64,000 bases of DNA, taken from NCBI GenBank assembly GCA_965644295.1, contig CBFFRP010000363.1:496001-560000 (forward strand), given 5' to 3'. The position numbers were made by a program, and so were the translations under genes. This document shows positions 10,099-23,192 of the stretch, one piece after another (the first letter of the stretch is position 1; the number at the start of each line of letters is the position of its first letter). The notes under the pieces were generated by a model. It did not search any database, was not told where the DNA came from, and was given only the letters and a program-made list of their open reading frames with translations. Source of the DNA: Paraphysomonas bandaiensis (Eukaryota > Chrysophyceae).

Positions 10099-13000
10099 CT
10101 TGAGGAAGATTTTACTCCCTTGCCTGACGATCCTGCAGAGTGTTCGATCATGGAAGACCGCAGTCCTGATCCCTTCTATCAGACATTGCATGCTCTTACT
10201 TGTCCAGATACACTGGATGAAATGATTCGTTACTAATATTCGCCGCAAGGGAATGGATACTTTAAACGAGCAGCAGCATGTGGCAGCTCGAACAGCCGAA
10301 CTGGAGACATCACGGTATCATGACCAGCTCACTGAAACCAATTCATTTCCGTCGGCTGACTTAACACTGCTTCCTGCATCGTTTGTTTCTACTTATTTAG
10401 TAATATTTTTTGCTATCTGTTCCTTAGTCTTAGTTTGTTTCATTTTTACCATTAACTAACATTCGATACAACGTAACTTTTACTTACATAACCTTTCGAC
10501 ACTTAGTAACACTTACTTCTATTCACACTTAGTAACAACTTAGTAACACTTACTTCTATTCACACTTAGTAACAACTTAGTAACACTTACTTAGTAACAC
10601 TTACTTCTATTCACACTTAGTAACAACTTAGTAACACCATATTACATGCATGCGTTTGCTGCAAATTAACGACAAATCTTGATATATGCTAAATTTCACC
10701 TAATCTTATAGTTCATTACAGTACACCATCTAGTTCTCATTATTGCTTGCGCATGTAACAGAAAAGCAATAACTGTACCCCAATGAATGAACTGATTATT
10801 ACTCAACAGACCAATAGTACTCCAGCTACACACTCTACTACTCTAGTCTCTAGTACCAATACTTATTACCTGACACTAGCCGGGAGTCTCTGGAGCTTAA
10901 AGCCATTTCTGATACATTATTTCTCTTTTTACCACGACTGAGAGCATTGCTCAGTAAGTCGAGCATATCCACTACCTCACCTGCATGGTCTTCTTTTTCC
11001 ATTTCAAACACGGTTTCATGCTGTAAATCAGCACATGAATCAACGACGTACTCGGACTGAACTTTCACTGCGCATTTCAAATGCTTTTCTCCCCTCCAAT
11101 ACTAATAGGCATACTGCTTGCTTGCGTCGTCTTCAATAACCTCGAGACATACACTCTCCGCTTTTCTACAGGTCACGGGAACCCACTTGTCACGCTCATT
11201 TTGTCGATAATGAGGCATAAACCTTCACAATAGCTCTCCCGCATAGTGATGAAGCTTGCAATACGAACTCACAGTTAATAATGGCACGATTCACAGTGTA
11301 TTCGCTCTCTCAAATTCCTTCTGTGGGAATAAGTCGATCCAGCGGAATATGTCGATCCAGCAAAAAAATCGACCTTTTTTCGTTATTTCTCTGAAATATA
11401 TTCGTCAAAAAACAGCATGCATCAAAAAAACCTGGATTTTTTTGCTGGATCGACATATTCTGCTGGATCTTATATTCCCACACACAGAATTGTTGCCTTA
11501 TTGGAATTCCAAGACATCACTATCTAAGTGCGTGGCATTCGCTACTTCAAAATTGAAGTTGCGGTTTCTGCAGCACGACATCAAGATTTCAGCTGGATGA
11601 TGGTATCTTGTTCCCTCAAACCATCCCTATCTGCTTCTTGGAGTTCCAAAACGCTGTTCACATACCAGTGCCTGCCCATACTTCAATGTTCTGTTCGACG
11701 TCACACTTTAGTCAGCCGCATTTGCGATTACTACACAATCACAACTTCACTGCAATCAAGTCAGAGTTATCATCACGACTAAGATTCGTGTCCTCACAGT
11801 GAGTGTTGCCTGGAGTGACACTTCTTTATTGGCATGCTCCATTTCTGATTGGCTTCTGCGGTATATTTTTTTGGACAAGACGATGAAAAACGACGCTTTT
11901 GTTCTCGTTAGCGCGAAGGGCATCCCAGTAGAGCTCATAGAACTCCCATCCATACACTCGTATCCAGAATATACTCCAGAGCGCAAGTAAAACTCCCTTG
12001 CCTGACAATCCTGGAGTTTTACTTGCGCTCTGGAGCTTGAGGAAGATTTTACTCCCTTGCCTGACGATCCTGCAGAGTGTTCGATCATGGAAGACCGCAG
12101 TCCTGATCCCTTCTATCAGACATTGCATGCTCTTACTTGTCCAGATACACTGGATGAAATGATTCGTTACTAATATTCGCCGCAAGGGAATGGATACTTT
12201 AAACGAGCAGCAGCATGTGGCAGCTCGAACAGCCGAACTGGAGACATCACGGTATCATGACCAGCTCACTGAAACCAATTCATTTCCGTCGGCTGACTTA
12301 ACACTGCTTCCTGCATCGTTTGTTTCTACTTATTTAGTAATATTTTTTGCTATCTGTTCCTTAGTCTTAGTTTGTTTCATTTTTACCATTAACTAACATT
12401 CGATACAACGTAACTTTTACTTACATAACCTTTCGACACTTAGTAACACTTACTTCTATTCACACTTAGTAACAACTTAGTAACACTTACTTCTATTCAC
12501 ACTTAGTAACAACTTAGTAACACTTACTTAGTAACACTTACTTCTATTCACACTTAGTAACAACTTAGTAACACCATATTACATGCATGCGTTTGCTGCA
12601 AATTAACGACAAATCTTGATATATGCTAAATTTCACCTAATCTTATAGTTCATTACAGTACACCATCTAGTTCTCATTATTGCTTGCGCATGTAACAGAA
12701 AAGCAATAACTGTACCCCAATGAATGAACTGATTATTACTCAACAGACCAATAGTACTCCAGCTACACACTCTACTACTCTAGTCTCTAGTACCAATACT
12801 TATTACCTGACACTAGCCGGGAGTCTCTGGAGCTTAAAGCCATTTCTGATACATTATTTCTCTTTTTACCACGACTGAGAGCATTGCTCAGTAAGTCGAG
12901 CATATCCACTACCTCACCTGCATGGTCTTCTTTTTCCATTTCAAACACGGTTTCATGCTGTAAATCAGCACATGAATCAACGACGTACTCGGACTGAACT

Positions 13001-16000
13001 TTCACTGCGCATTTCAAATGCTTTTCTCCCCTCCAATACTAATAGGCATACTGCTTGCTTGCGTCGTCTTCAATAACCTCGAGACATACACTCTCCGCTT
13101 TTCTACAGGTCACGGGAACCCACTTGTCACGCTCATTTTGTCGATAATGAGGCATAAACCTTCACAATAGCTCTCCCGCATAGTGATGAAGCTTGCAATA
13201 CGAACTCACAGTTAATAATGGCACGATTCACAGTGTATTCGCTCTCTCAAATTCCTTCTGTGGGAATAAGTCGATCCAGCGGAATATGTCGATCCAGCAA
13301 AAAAATCGACCTTTTTTCGTTATTTCTCTGAAATATATTCGTCAAAAAACAGCATGCATCAAAAAAACCTGGATTTTTTTGCTGGATCGACATATTCTGC
13401 TGGATCTTATATTCCCACACACAGAATTGTTGCCTTATTGGAATTCCAAGACATCACTATCTAAGTGCGTGGCATTCGCTACTTCAAAATTGAAGTTGCG
13501 GTTTCTGCAGCACGACATCAAGATTTCAGCTGGATGATGGTATCTTGTTCCCTCAAACCATCCCTATCTGCTTCTTGGAGTTCCAAAACGCTGTTCACAT
13601 ACCAGTGCCTGCCCATACTTCAATGTTCTGTTCGACGTCACACTTTAGTCAGCCGCATTTGCGATTACTACACAATCACAACTTCACTGCAATCAAGTCA
13701 GAGTTATCATCACGACTAAGATTCGTGTCCTCACAGTGAGTGTTGCCTGGAGTGACACTTCTTTATTGGCATGCTCCATTTCTGATTGGCTTCTGCGGTA
13801 TATTTTTTTGGACAAGACGATGAAAAACGACGCTTTTGTTCTCGTTAGCGCGAAGGGCATCCCAGTAGAGCTCATAGAACTCCCATCCATACACTCGTAT
13901 CCAGAATATACTCCAGAGCGCAAGTAAAACTCCCTTGCCTGACAATCCTGGAGTTTTACTTGCGCTCTGGAGCTTGAGGAAGATTTTACTCCCTTGCCTG
14001 ACGATCCTGCAGAGTGTTCGATCATGGAAGACCGCAGTCCTGATCCCTTCTATCAGACATTGCATGCTCTTACTTGTCCAGATACACTGGATGAAATGAT
14101 TCGTTACTAATATTCGCCGCAAGGGAATGGATACTTTAAACGAGCAGCAGCATGTGGCAGCTCGAACAGCCGAACTGGAGACATCACGGTATCATGACCA
14201 GCTCACTGAAACCAATTCATTTCCGTCGGCTGACTTAACACTGCTTCCTGCATCGTTTGTTTCTACTTATTTAGTAATATTTTTTGCTATCTGTTCCTTA
14301 GTCTTAGTTTGTTTCATTTTTACCATTAACTAACATTCGATACAACGTAACTTTTACTTACATAACCTTTCGACACTTAGTAACACTTACTTCTATTCAC
14401 ACTTAGTAACAACTTAGTAACACTTACTTCTATTCACACTTAGTAACAACTTAGTAACACTTACTTAGTAACACTTACTTCTATTCACACTTAGTAACAA
14501 CTTAGTAACACCATATTACATGCATGCGTTTGCTGCAAATTAACGACAAATCTTGATATATGCTAAATTTCACCTAATCTTATAGTTCATTACAGTACAC
14601 CATCTAGTTCTCATTATTGCTTGCGCATGTAACAGAAAAGCAATAACTGTACCCCAATGAATGAACTGATTATTACTCAACAGACCAATAGTACTCCAGC
14701 TACACACTCTACTACTCTAGTCTCTAGTACCAATACTTATTACCTGACACTAGCCGGGAGTCTCTGGAGCTTAAAGCCATTTCTGATACATTATTTCTCT
14801 TTTTACCACGACTGAGAGCATTGCTCAGTAAGTCGAGCATATCCACTACCTCACCTGCATGGTCTTCTTTTTCCATTTCAAACACGGTTTCATGCTGTAA
14901 ATCAGCACATGAATCAACGACGTACTCGGACTGAACTTTCACTGCGCATTTCAAATGCTTTTCTCCCCTCCAATACTAATAGGCATACTGCTTGCTTGCG
15001 TCGTCTTCAATAACCTCGAGACATACACTCTCCGCTTTTCTACAGGTCACGGGAACCCACTTGTCACGCTCATTTTGTCGATAATGAGGCATAAACCTTC
15101 ACAATAGCTCTCCCGCATAGTGATGAAGCTTGCAATACGAACTCACAGTTAATAATGGCACGATTCACAGTGTATTCGCTCTCTCAAATTCCTTCTGTGG
15201 GAATAAGTCGATCCAGCGGAATATGTCGATCCAGCAAAAAAATCGACCTTTTTTCGTTATTTCTCTGAAATATATTCGTCAAAAAACAGCATGCATCAAA
15301 AAAACCTGGATTTTTTTGCTGGATCGACATATTCTGCTGGATCTTATATTCCCACACACAGAATTGTTGCCTTATTGGAATTCCAAGACATCACTATCTA
15401 AGTGCGTGGCATTCGCTACTTCAAAATTGAAGTTGCGGTTTCTGCAGCACGACATCAAGATTTCAGCTGGATGATGGTATCTTGTTCCCTCAAACCATCC
15501 CTATCTGCTTCTTGGAGTTCCAAAACGCTGTTCACATACCAGTGCCTGCCCATACTTCAATGTTCTGTTCGACGTCACACTTTAGTCAGCCGCATTTGCG
15601 ATTACTACACAATCACAACTTCACTGCAATCAAGTCAGAGTTATCATCACGACTAAGATTCGTGTCCTCACAGTGAGTGTTGCCTGGAGTGACACTTCTT
15701 TATTGGCATGCTCCATTTCTGATTGGCTTCTGCGGTATATTTTTTTGGACAAGACGATGAAAAACGACGCTTTTGTTCTCGTTAGCGCGAAGGGCATCCC
15801 AGTAGAGCTCATAGAACTCCCATCCATACACTCGTATCCAGAATATACTCCAGAGCGCAAGTAAAACTCCCTTGCCTGACAATCCTGGAGTTTTACTTGC
15901 GCTCTGGAGCTTGAGGAAGATTTTACTCCCTTGCCTGACGATCCTGCAGAGTGTTCGATCATGGAAGACCGCAGTCCTGATCCCTTCTATCAGACATTGC

Positions 16001-16280
16001 ATGCTCTTACTTGTCCAGATACACTGGATGAAATGATTCGTTACTAATATTCGCCGCAAGGGAATGGATACTTTAAACGAGCAGCAGCATGTGGCAGCTC
16101 GAACAGCCGAACTGGAGACATCACGGTATCATGACCAGCTCACTGAAACCAATTCATTTCCGTCGGCTGACTTAACACTGCTTCCTGCATCGTTTGTTTC
16201 TACTTATTTAGTAATATTTTTTGCTATCTGTTCCTTAGTCTTAGTTTGTTTCATTTTTACCATTAACTAACATTCGATAC

Positions 16281-18841
16281 GATAAGGTTTTTTTGCGGCC
16301 CGCCAGGGCCCTCGGCCCTCGCGGGCCCGCGGCCCCCCGCGGGCCCTCTAAAATTAATTTTTTTCAGTTTTTGCCTCCTGAAGATTTTGATTTGTTATAT
16401 TATTTCAGTTATTGTCTTTTAAAGATTTCGAGTTTTGAAAAAACTAATGTGATTAGTTTTTAATTTCGACTTTTTGAAAACTTAATACAAATTCATTAAT
16501 AATTTTGTCATCAAGCAGGCGATTAATAATGCATGATTCTAATTCAGAAGAATCAGGGAGAAAAGATAGTTGTAATAGCGATGATCTCCCTACAACTTTT
16601 CAGTGGGAAGGTTTCAGATACACTATCAAGCAGAGGAAGAGGCTTCAAGATGGTTCGGTATAATATATTCTCTATCAGTAAGCCACTGATCCATATATTT
16701 AGGAAATTTGAAGGGTTATTATCGGTGCTCAAAACACCGGAAAGGAAGAACATGTGGCTGTCCAGCTAAATTGACAATTCTTGTTCACGAGCAAGCAGAA
16801 GAATCTGATGAAAAACTGATAATTTCAAAGGGGAAAGAGGAGCACAAATGTGGTGCCGCCATCTTTATATTGCCTTCAGATTCACCAACATCTGATGATA
16901 ATTCCAAGGAGAGGTCGTCGTTTTGTAAAGGTGTATATGACGCAAGTGGTGAAATGAAACAACTTTGTGAAGCAATGGCGTTGAAAGATGTTTCGAAGTC
17001 CTCCATTGCGATTGCAAATGAAGTTGCGGAAACAACGCGAGCGAAATATAAGCAGCTCGGTGAGAAAATTGATATTTTTTTCTTTTTGCTGTTTTCACTT
17101 CATTTTCTTTTGCTTATTTCGGTAGGAATGCCATATAGATATCTCGAAACGTCGAAACTCAAAGCTTTGGTGTATCAGTGTAGACGTTTAGAGTTCAATG
17201 ATTGGGAAGGAATTATATCGTCGTATCCGCTTGTGAACTGTGCTGATGACGACGAGAGACTATTTTTACAGTTCAATACTTCAATCAATGTTAGCAATCA
17301 GATGCAGAAGATAATTGGCTTTGCACATCCTGATTTAATCAATATTGTAAAGGGTGGTCCGGTCCATCTGTTTATAGACTGTACTTTTAAATGTGTGCCA
17401 AAGGGATTTTCTCAGTGTCTAGTAATTATGATATATGACTACGCCTCGTCCCTATACATTCCTGTATTTTATATATTGCTGCAATCGAAGTTTGAAGAAG
17501 TGTATTCCATGGCTCTTTATTTGAGTAAGGCCTCAACAGATTTCATGATGGAGATCATCAATGGCTCAGTGGATTTCGAGAAGGGTCTGATGAATGCTAT
17601 CAAACGGAACTTTGAGGGCAAGCCTGTAACTGGATGCGCGTTTCACTGGAAGCAAGCAATCCGTAGGAAATTGTTCAGCCTGGGTATTCCCGATGAGGTG
17701 ATTACGCCATTGATGAATAAAACTGGTCTCATCAACATTCTATTAACAATTCCTATTGAAGATATTGAGCCTAAAGGGATACCATATGTGCGCCAACATT
17801 TTGACGAAGGTGTTCACCGAGCCAAGTTTGACATATTCTGGAAATACTTCGTGAAGACCTGGATGCTCTCGTACGATCCTAATGATTGGAATGTGCATGG
17901 CATTGTAACAGACGAGTCATCAACATCCCGCTTGATTAATAGAACCAACAATCCACTGGAAAGGTTTAACAGAAAGCTGAACGAGGCTTTTCCCACTGCG
18001 CATCCTTCCGTGGTGTTATATGTGAGTACTATTCGGAAGCTAAGTCAAGAATACGTCGAACTTCGAAACAAAATTCTCAGGGGTCATGCATCCCGGCCGA
18101 AACATCTGCCATTCCAGCAATTCACATTGCCAGAGGACTACGCTGCATTTGAAATGGACAGGTCAGTCCAAAGGACTAAGTTTGCGCAGCTCAACCAATA
18201 CAAGTTTTTGATTGGGAAGAGCCACTATGATCCTGAGGATGGGTGCATGTACGAGGTGGTGAGAGTTGGATTTTACGAGGGGTCCATCGTTGGCTATCGC
18301 GAGCAGTGCCGACTGCAGAATGGATATGTTGTCGATGTACCCACTGATGATTGTATTTCAATTGAGGAGATAGTGAAATACACTGGATGTGGCAAGGAGT
18401 CTACAGTGACAGCCGAAGACTGTGCTTTCACCGAGGAGATTGAGACATGCTGTGTTGCCGCCGGCAGGGCTCAGACCGGCGCCAAACGCCGGAATAGGGC
18501 CGGTGGGGCCGGCCCCGGCGTTGTTTAGGGGCGGGGGCCTGGGGGCAGTGGACGCCGGCTCGTAGAGTCGAAGCGTGGGGAGCCCCCAGCTCCGAAAAAT
18601 GTTTTGGTATAAAGTTGCTCTTGCTTAAGATATTAATAACTCTTGCTAAATTTGACCCTTTGCTTTGTGCGTAATACTGCCCTTTGCTTTGTGCGTTATT
18701 GTTGCTTGTGGTTGTAGTGTGTGTTGTGTGTGTTTTTAATTAAGAATTATTGTTATTATTGTTAGTTGTAGTAGAGGGCCAAATGCGGGCCGAGGGCCCT
18801 AGCGGGCCGAGGGCCAAAAAGGGCCAAAATTAAATTTTTCC
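16281..18841 (+). mobile_element. MULE-type DNA transposon, copy 1, 2561 bp
   Basis: The element starts GATAAGGTTTTTTTGCGG and ends AAATTTTTCC. It is flanked by the exact 8 bp target duplication TTCGATAC (16273-16280 and 18842-18849). The outermost bases share little inverted identity, but the subterminal blocks do: CGGCCCGCCAGGGCCCTCGG at the left matches the complement of the right with one change. Both ends are very GC-rich against an AT-rich background. The element sits in the fourth macrosatellite unit and carries one transposase gene. Exact TSDs and identity with copy 2 indicate recent transposition. Confidence 0.95.
16529..18528 (+). CDS. MULE transposase with FLYWCH-like zinc finger, copy 1
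   Basis: This enzyme would cut and paste the surrounding element. Exon 1 (16529 to 16652 or 16657) encodes FQWEGFRYTIKQRKR, the start of a FLYWCH-like finger. The finger continues after an intron ending at 16702 or 16713 with YYRCSKHRKGRTCGCPAKL. A second intron, 17060-17125 (66 bp, GTGAGA...GTAG), is a multiple of three; if retained it mimics a membrane helix. The catalytic core has FIDCTFK (first Asp near 17377), DFEKGLMNAIKRNF, the MULE signature GCAFHWKQAI, and NNPLERFNRKLNEAF with the probable catalytic Glu. Length is about 625 aa when spliced. The last 25 or so residues come from the GC-rich element end. No disabling mutation is visible, so it may be active. The donor site of intron 1 is ambiguous. 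Confidence 0.9.
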
Positions 18842-19140
18842 TTCGATACAACGTAACTTTTACTTACATAACCTTTCGACACTTAGTAACACTTACTTCT
18901 ATTCACACTTAGTAACAACTTAGTAACACTTACTTAGTAACACTTACTTCTATTCACACTTAGTAACAACTTAGTAACACCATATTTATATATATTTACT
19001 TACATAACCTTTCGACACTTAGTAACACTTACTTCTATTCACACTTAGTAACAACTTAGTAACACTTACTTAGTAACACTTACTTCTATTCACACTTAGT
19101 AACAACTTAGTAACACCATATTTATATATATTTACATGCA

Positions 19141-19369
19141 TATGTAGTGAAGTATACAGATTAATAATTATAATATTGCAGTACTAAGTCTACGCTAGAT
19201 TCCCAGCAGCAGTATTGCAATACTTTTCTAACCGATTCAACAATACGATTGCAACAGTATATTGCTTCCTATTCCTGACAGATACAACATACACCGATAC
19301 TACAAAATATTAATATCATATAATGTCCACACGATCTACTATTCAAATGTAAGCATACCGGATACCGGC
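19141..19369. other. Short AT-rich spacer between macrosatellite and MULE copy 2
   Basis: Unique sequence without a recognisable gene. It ends at the target-site duplication CATACTAC (19370-19377). Confidence 0.5.
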
Positions 19370-19377
19370 CATACTAC

Positions 19378-21938
19378 GGAAAAATTTAATTTTGGCCCTT
19401 TTTGGCCCTCGGCCCGCTAGGGCCCTCGGCCCGCATTTGGCCCTCTACTACAACTAACAATAATAACAATAATTCTTAATTAAAAACACACACAACACAC
19501 ACTACAACCACAAGCAACAATAACGCACAAAGCAAAGGGCAGTATTACGCACAAAGCAAAGGGTCAAATTTAGCAAGAGTTATTAATATCTTAAGCAAGA
19601 GCAACTTTATACCAAAACATTTTTCGGAGCTGGGGGCTCCCCACGCTTCGACTCTACGAGCCGGCGTCCACTGCCCCCAGGCCCCCGCCCCTAAACAACG
19701 CCGGGGCCGGCCCCACCGGCCCTATTCCGGCGTTTGGCGCCGGTCTGAGCCCTGCCGGCGGCAACACAGCATGTCTCAATCTCCTCGGTGAAAGCACAGT
19801 CTTCGGCTGTCACTGTAGACTCCTTGCCACATCCAGTGTATTTCACTATCTCCTCAATTGAAATACAATCATCAGTGGGTACATCGACAACATATCCATT
19901 CTGCAGTCGGCACTGCTCGCGATAGCCAACGATGGACCCCTCGTAAAATCCAACTCTCACCACCTCGTACATGCACCCATCCTCAGGATCATAGTGGCTC
20001 TTCCCAATCAAAAACTTGTATTGGTTGAGCTGCGCAAACTTAGTCCTTTGGACTGACCTGTCCATTTCAAATGCAGCGTAGTCCTCTGGCAATGTGAATT
20101 GCTGGAATGGCAGATGTTTCGGCCGGGATGCATGACCCCTGAGAATTTTGTTTCGAAGTTCGACGTATTCTTGACTTAGCTTCCGAATAGTACTCACATA
20201 TAACACCACGGAAGGATGCGCAGTGGGAAAAGCCTCGTTCAGCTTTCTGTTAAACCTTTCCAGTGGATTGTTGGTTCTATTAATCAAGCGGGATGTTGAT
20301 GACTCGTCTGTTACAATGCCATGCACATTCCAATCATTAGGATCGTACGAGAGCATCCAGGTCTTCACGAAGTATTTCCAGAATATGTCAAACTTGGCTC
20401 GGTGAACACCTTCGTCAAAATGTTGGCGCACATATGGTATCCCTTTAGGCTCAATATCTTCAATAGGAATTGTTAATAGAATGTTGATGAGACCAGTTTT
20501 ATTCATCAATGGCGTAATCACCTCATCGGGAATACCCAGGCTGAACAATTTCCTACGGATTGCTTGCTTCCAGTGAAACGCGCATCCAGTTACAGGCTTG
20601 CCCTCAAAGTTCCGTTTGATAGCATTCATCAGACCCTTCTCGAAATCCACTGAGCCATTGATGATCTCCATCATGAAATCTGTTGAGGCCTTACTCAAAT
20701 AAAGAGCCATGGAATACACTTCTTCAAACTTCGATTGCAGCAATATATAAAATACAGGAATGTATAGGGACGAGGCGTAGTCATATATCATAATTACTAG
20801 ACACTGAGAAAATCCCTTTGGCACACATTTAAAAGTACAGTCTATAAACAGATGGACCGGACCACCCTTTACAATATTGATTAAATCAGGATGTGCAAAG
20901 CCAATTATCTTCTGCATCTGATTGCTAACATTGATTGAAGTATTGAACTGTAAAAATAGTCTCTCGTCGTCATCAGCACAGTTCACAAGCGGATACGACG
21001 ATATAATTCCTTCCCAATCATTGAACTCTAAACGTCTACACTGATACACCAAAGCTTTGAGTTTCGACGTTTCGAGATATCTATATGGCATTCCTACCGA
21101 AATAAGCAAAAGAAAATGAAGTGAAAACAGCAAAAAGAAAAAAATATCAATTTTCTCACCGAGCTGCTTATATTTCGCTCGCGTTGTTTCCGCAACTTCA
21201 TTTGCAATCGCAATGGAGGACTTCGAAACATCTTTCAACGCCATTGCTTCACAAAGTTGTTTCATTTCACCACTTGCGTCATATACACCTTTACAAAACG
21301 ACGACCTCTCCTTGGAATTATCATCAGATGTTGGTGAATCTGAAGGCAATATAAAGATGGCGGCACCACATTTGTGCTCCTCTTTCCCCTTTGAAATTAT
21401 CAGTTTTTCATCAGATTCTTCTGCTTGCTCGTGAACAAGAATTGTCAATTTAGCTGGACAGCCACATGTTCTTCCTTTCCGGTGTTTTGAGCACCGATAA
21501 TAACCCTTCAAATTTCCTAAATATATGGATCAGTGGCTTACTGATAGAGAATATATTATACCGAACCATCTTGAAGCCTCTTCCTCTGCTTGATAGTGTA
21601 TCTGAAACCTTCCCACTGAAAAGTTGTAGGGAGATCATCGCTATTACAACTATCTTTTCTCCCTGATTCTTCTGAATTAGAATCATGCATTATTAATCGC
21701 CTGCTTGATGACAAAATTATTAATGAATTTGTATTAAGTTTTCAAAAAGTCGAAATTAAAAACTAATCACATTAGTTTTTTCAAAACTCGAAATCTTTAA
21801 AAGACAATAACTGAAATAATATAACAAATCAAAATCTTCAGGAGGCAAAAACTGAAAAAAATTAATTTTAGAGGGCCCGCGGGGGGCCGCGGGCCCGCGA
21901 GGGCCGAGGGCCCTGGCGGGCCGCAAAAAAACCTTATC
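19378..21938 (-). mobile_element. MULE-type DNA transposon, copy 2, 2561 bp, inverted
   Basis: The same element as copy 1, of the same length, on the opposite strand. It is flanked by the exact 8 bp target duplication CATACTAC (19370-19377 and 21939-21946). The different TSDs show two independent insertions rather than one segmental inversion. The two copies face tail to tail 536 bp apart and together form a large inverted repeat. Confidence 0.95.
19691..21690 (-). CDS. MULE transposase with FLYWCH-like zinc finger, copy 2
   Basis: Identical in translation to the transposase of copy 1 over the whole main frame, with the same exon layout in mirror image: exon 1 from 21690, intron 1 ending near 21506, in-frame 66 bp intron at 21094-21159, stop at 19691. 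It has the same FLYWCH-like finger, D-D-E candidates and GCAFHW motif. No stop or frameshift separates it from copy 1, so both copies could supply transposase. Confidence 0.9.
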
Positions 21939-22034
21939 CATACTACACAATGGATAGGACCTCTGTCCTCACAATAGAAGCACTTCATGCAGAGATGATG
22001 AGAATTTATCCAGAATATTTGACTACAACATTCA

Positions 22035-23192
<1,158 letters not shown>

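Larger units (their letters stand above)
8707..19140. repeat. 1937 bp macrosatellite, four units, interrupted by a MULE insertion
   Basis: Units begin at 8707, 10644, 12581 and 14518, exactly 1937 bp apart. Internal reading frames translate identically in all four, so the units appear identical or nearly so. Each unit holds a large imperfect palindrome, a perfect 23 bp hairpin and, at its 3' end, a minisatellite of 37 bp units built on ACTTAGTAACAACTTAG. The fourth unit is cut after 16280 by a transposon and resumes at 18850; its terminal minisatellite is expanded with a duplicated block of about 142 bp. Fragments such as 9862-10053, 8913-9143 (-) and 10253-10459 look like relic coding pieces, but no intact gene or known family was recognised. 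The unit may be a tandemly amplified transposon remnant. Confidence 0.95.

Noticed and set aside
10472-10643. The CTTAGTAACACTTAC repeats as a telomere or CRISPR array
   Set aside because: The motif is not a TTAGGG-type telomere repeat, and the array has no unique spacers; it is a 37 bp minisatellite inside a longer satellite unit.
17070-17125. Transmembrane segment in the MULE transposase
   Set aside because: It coincides with a GTGAGA...GTAG intron with a pyrimidine tract, and removing it restores a normal hydrophilic sequence.
16281-21938. The inverted MULE pair as one segmental inversion
   Set aside because: Each copy has its own exact 8 bp target duplication with different sequence, which shows separate insertions.
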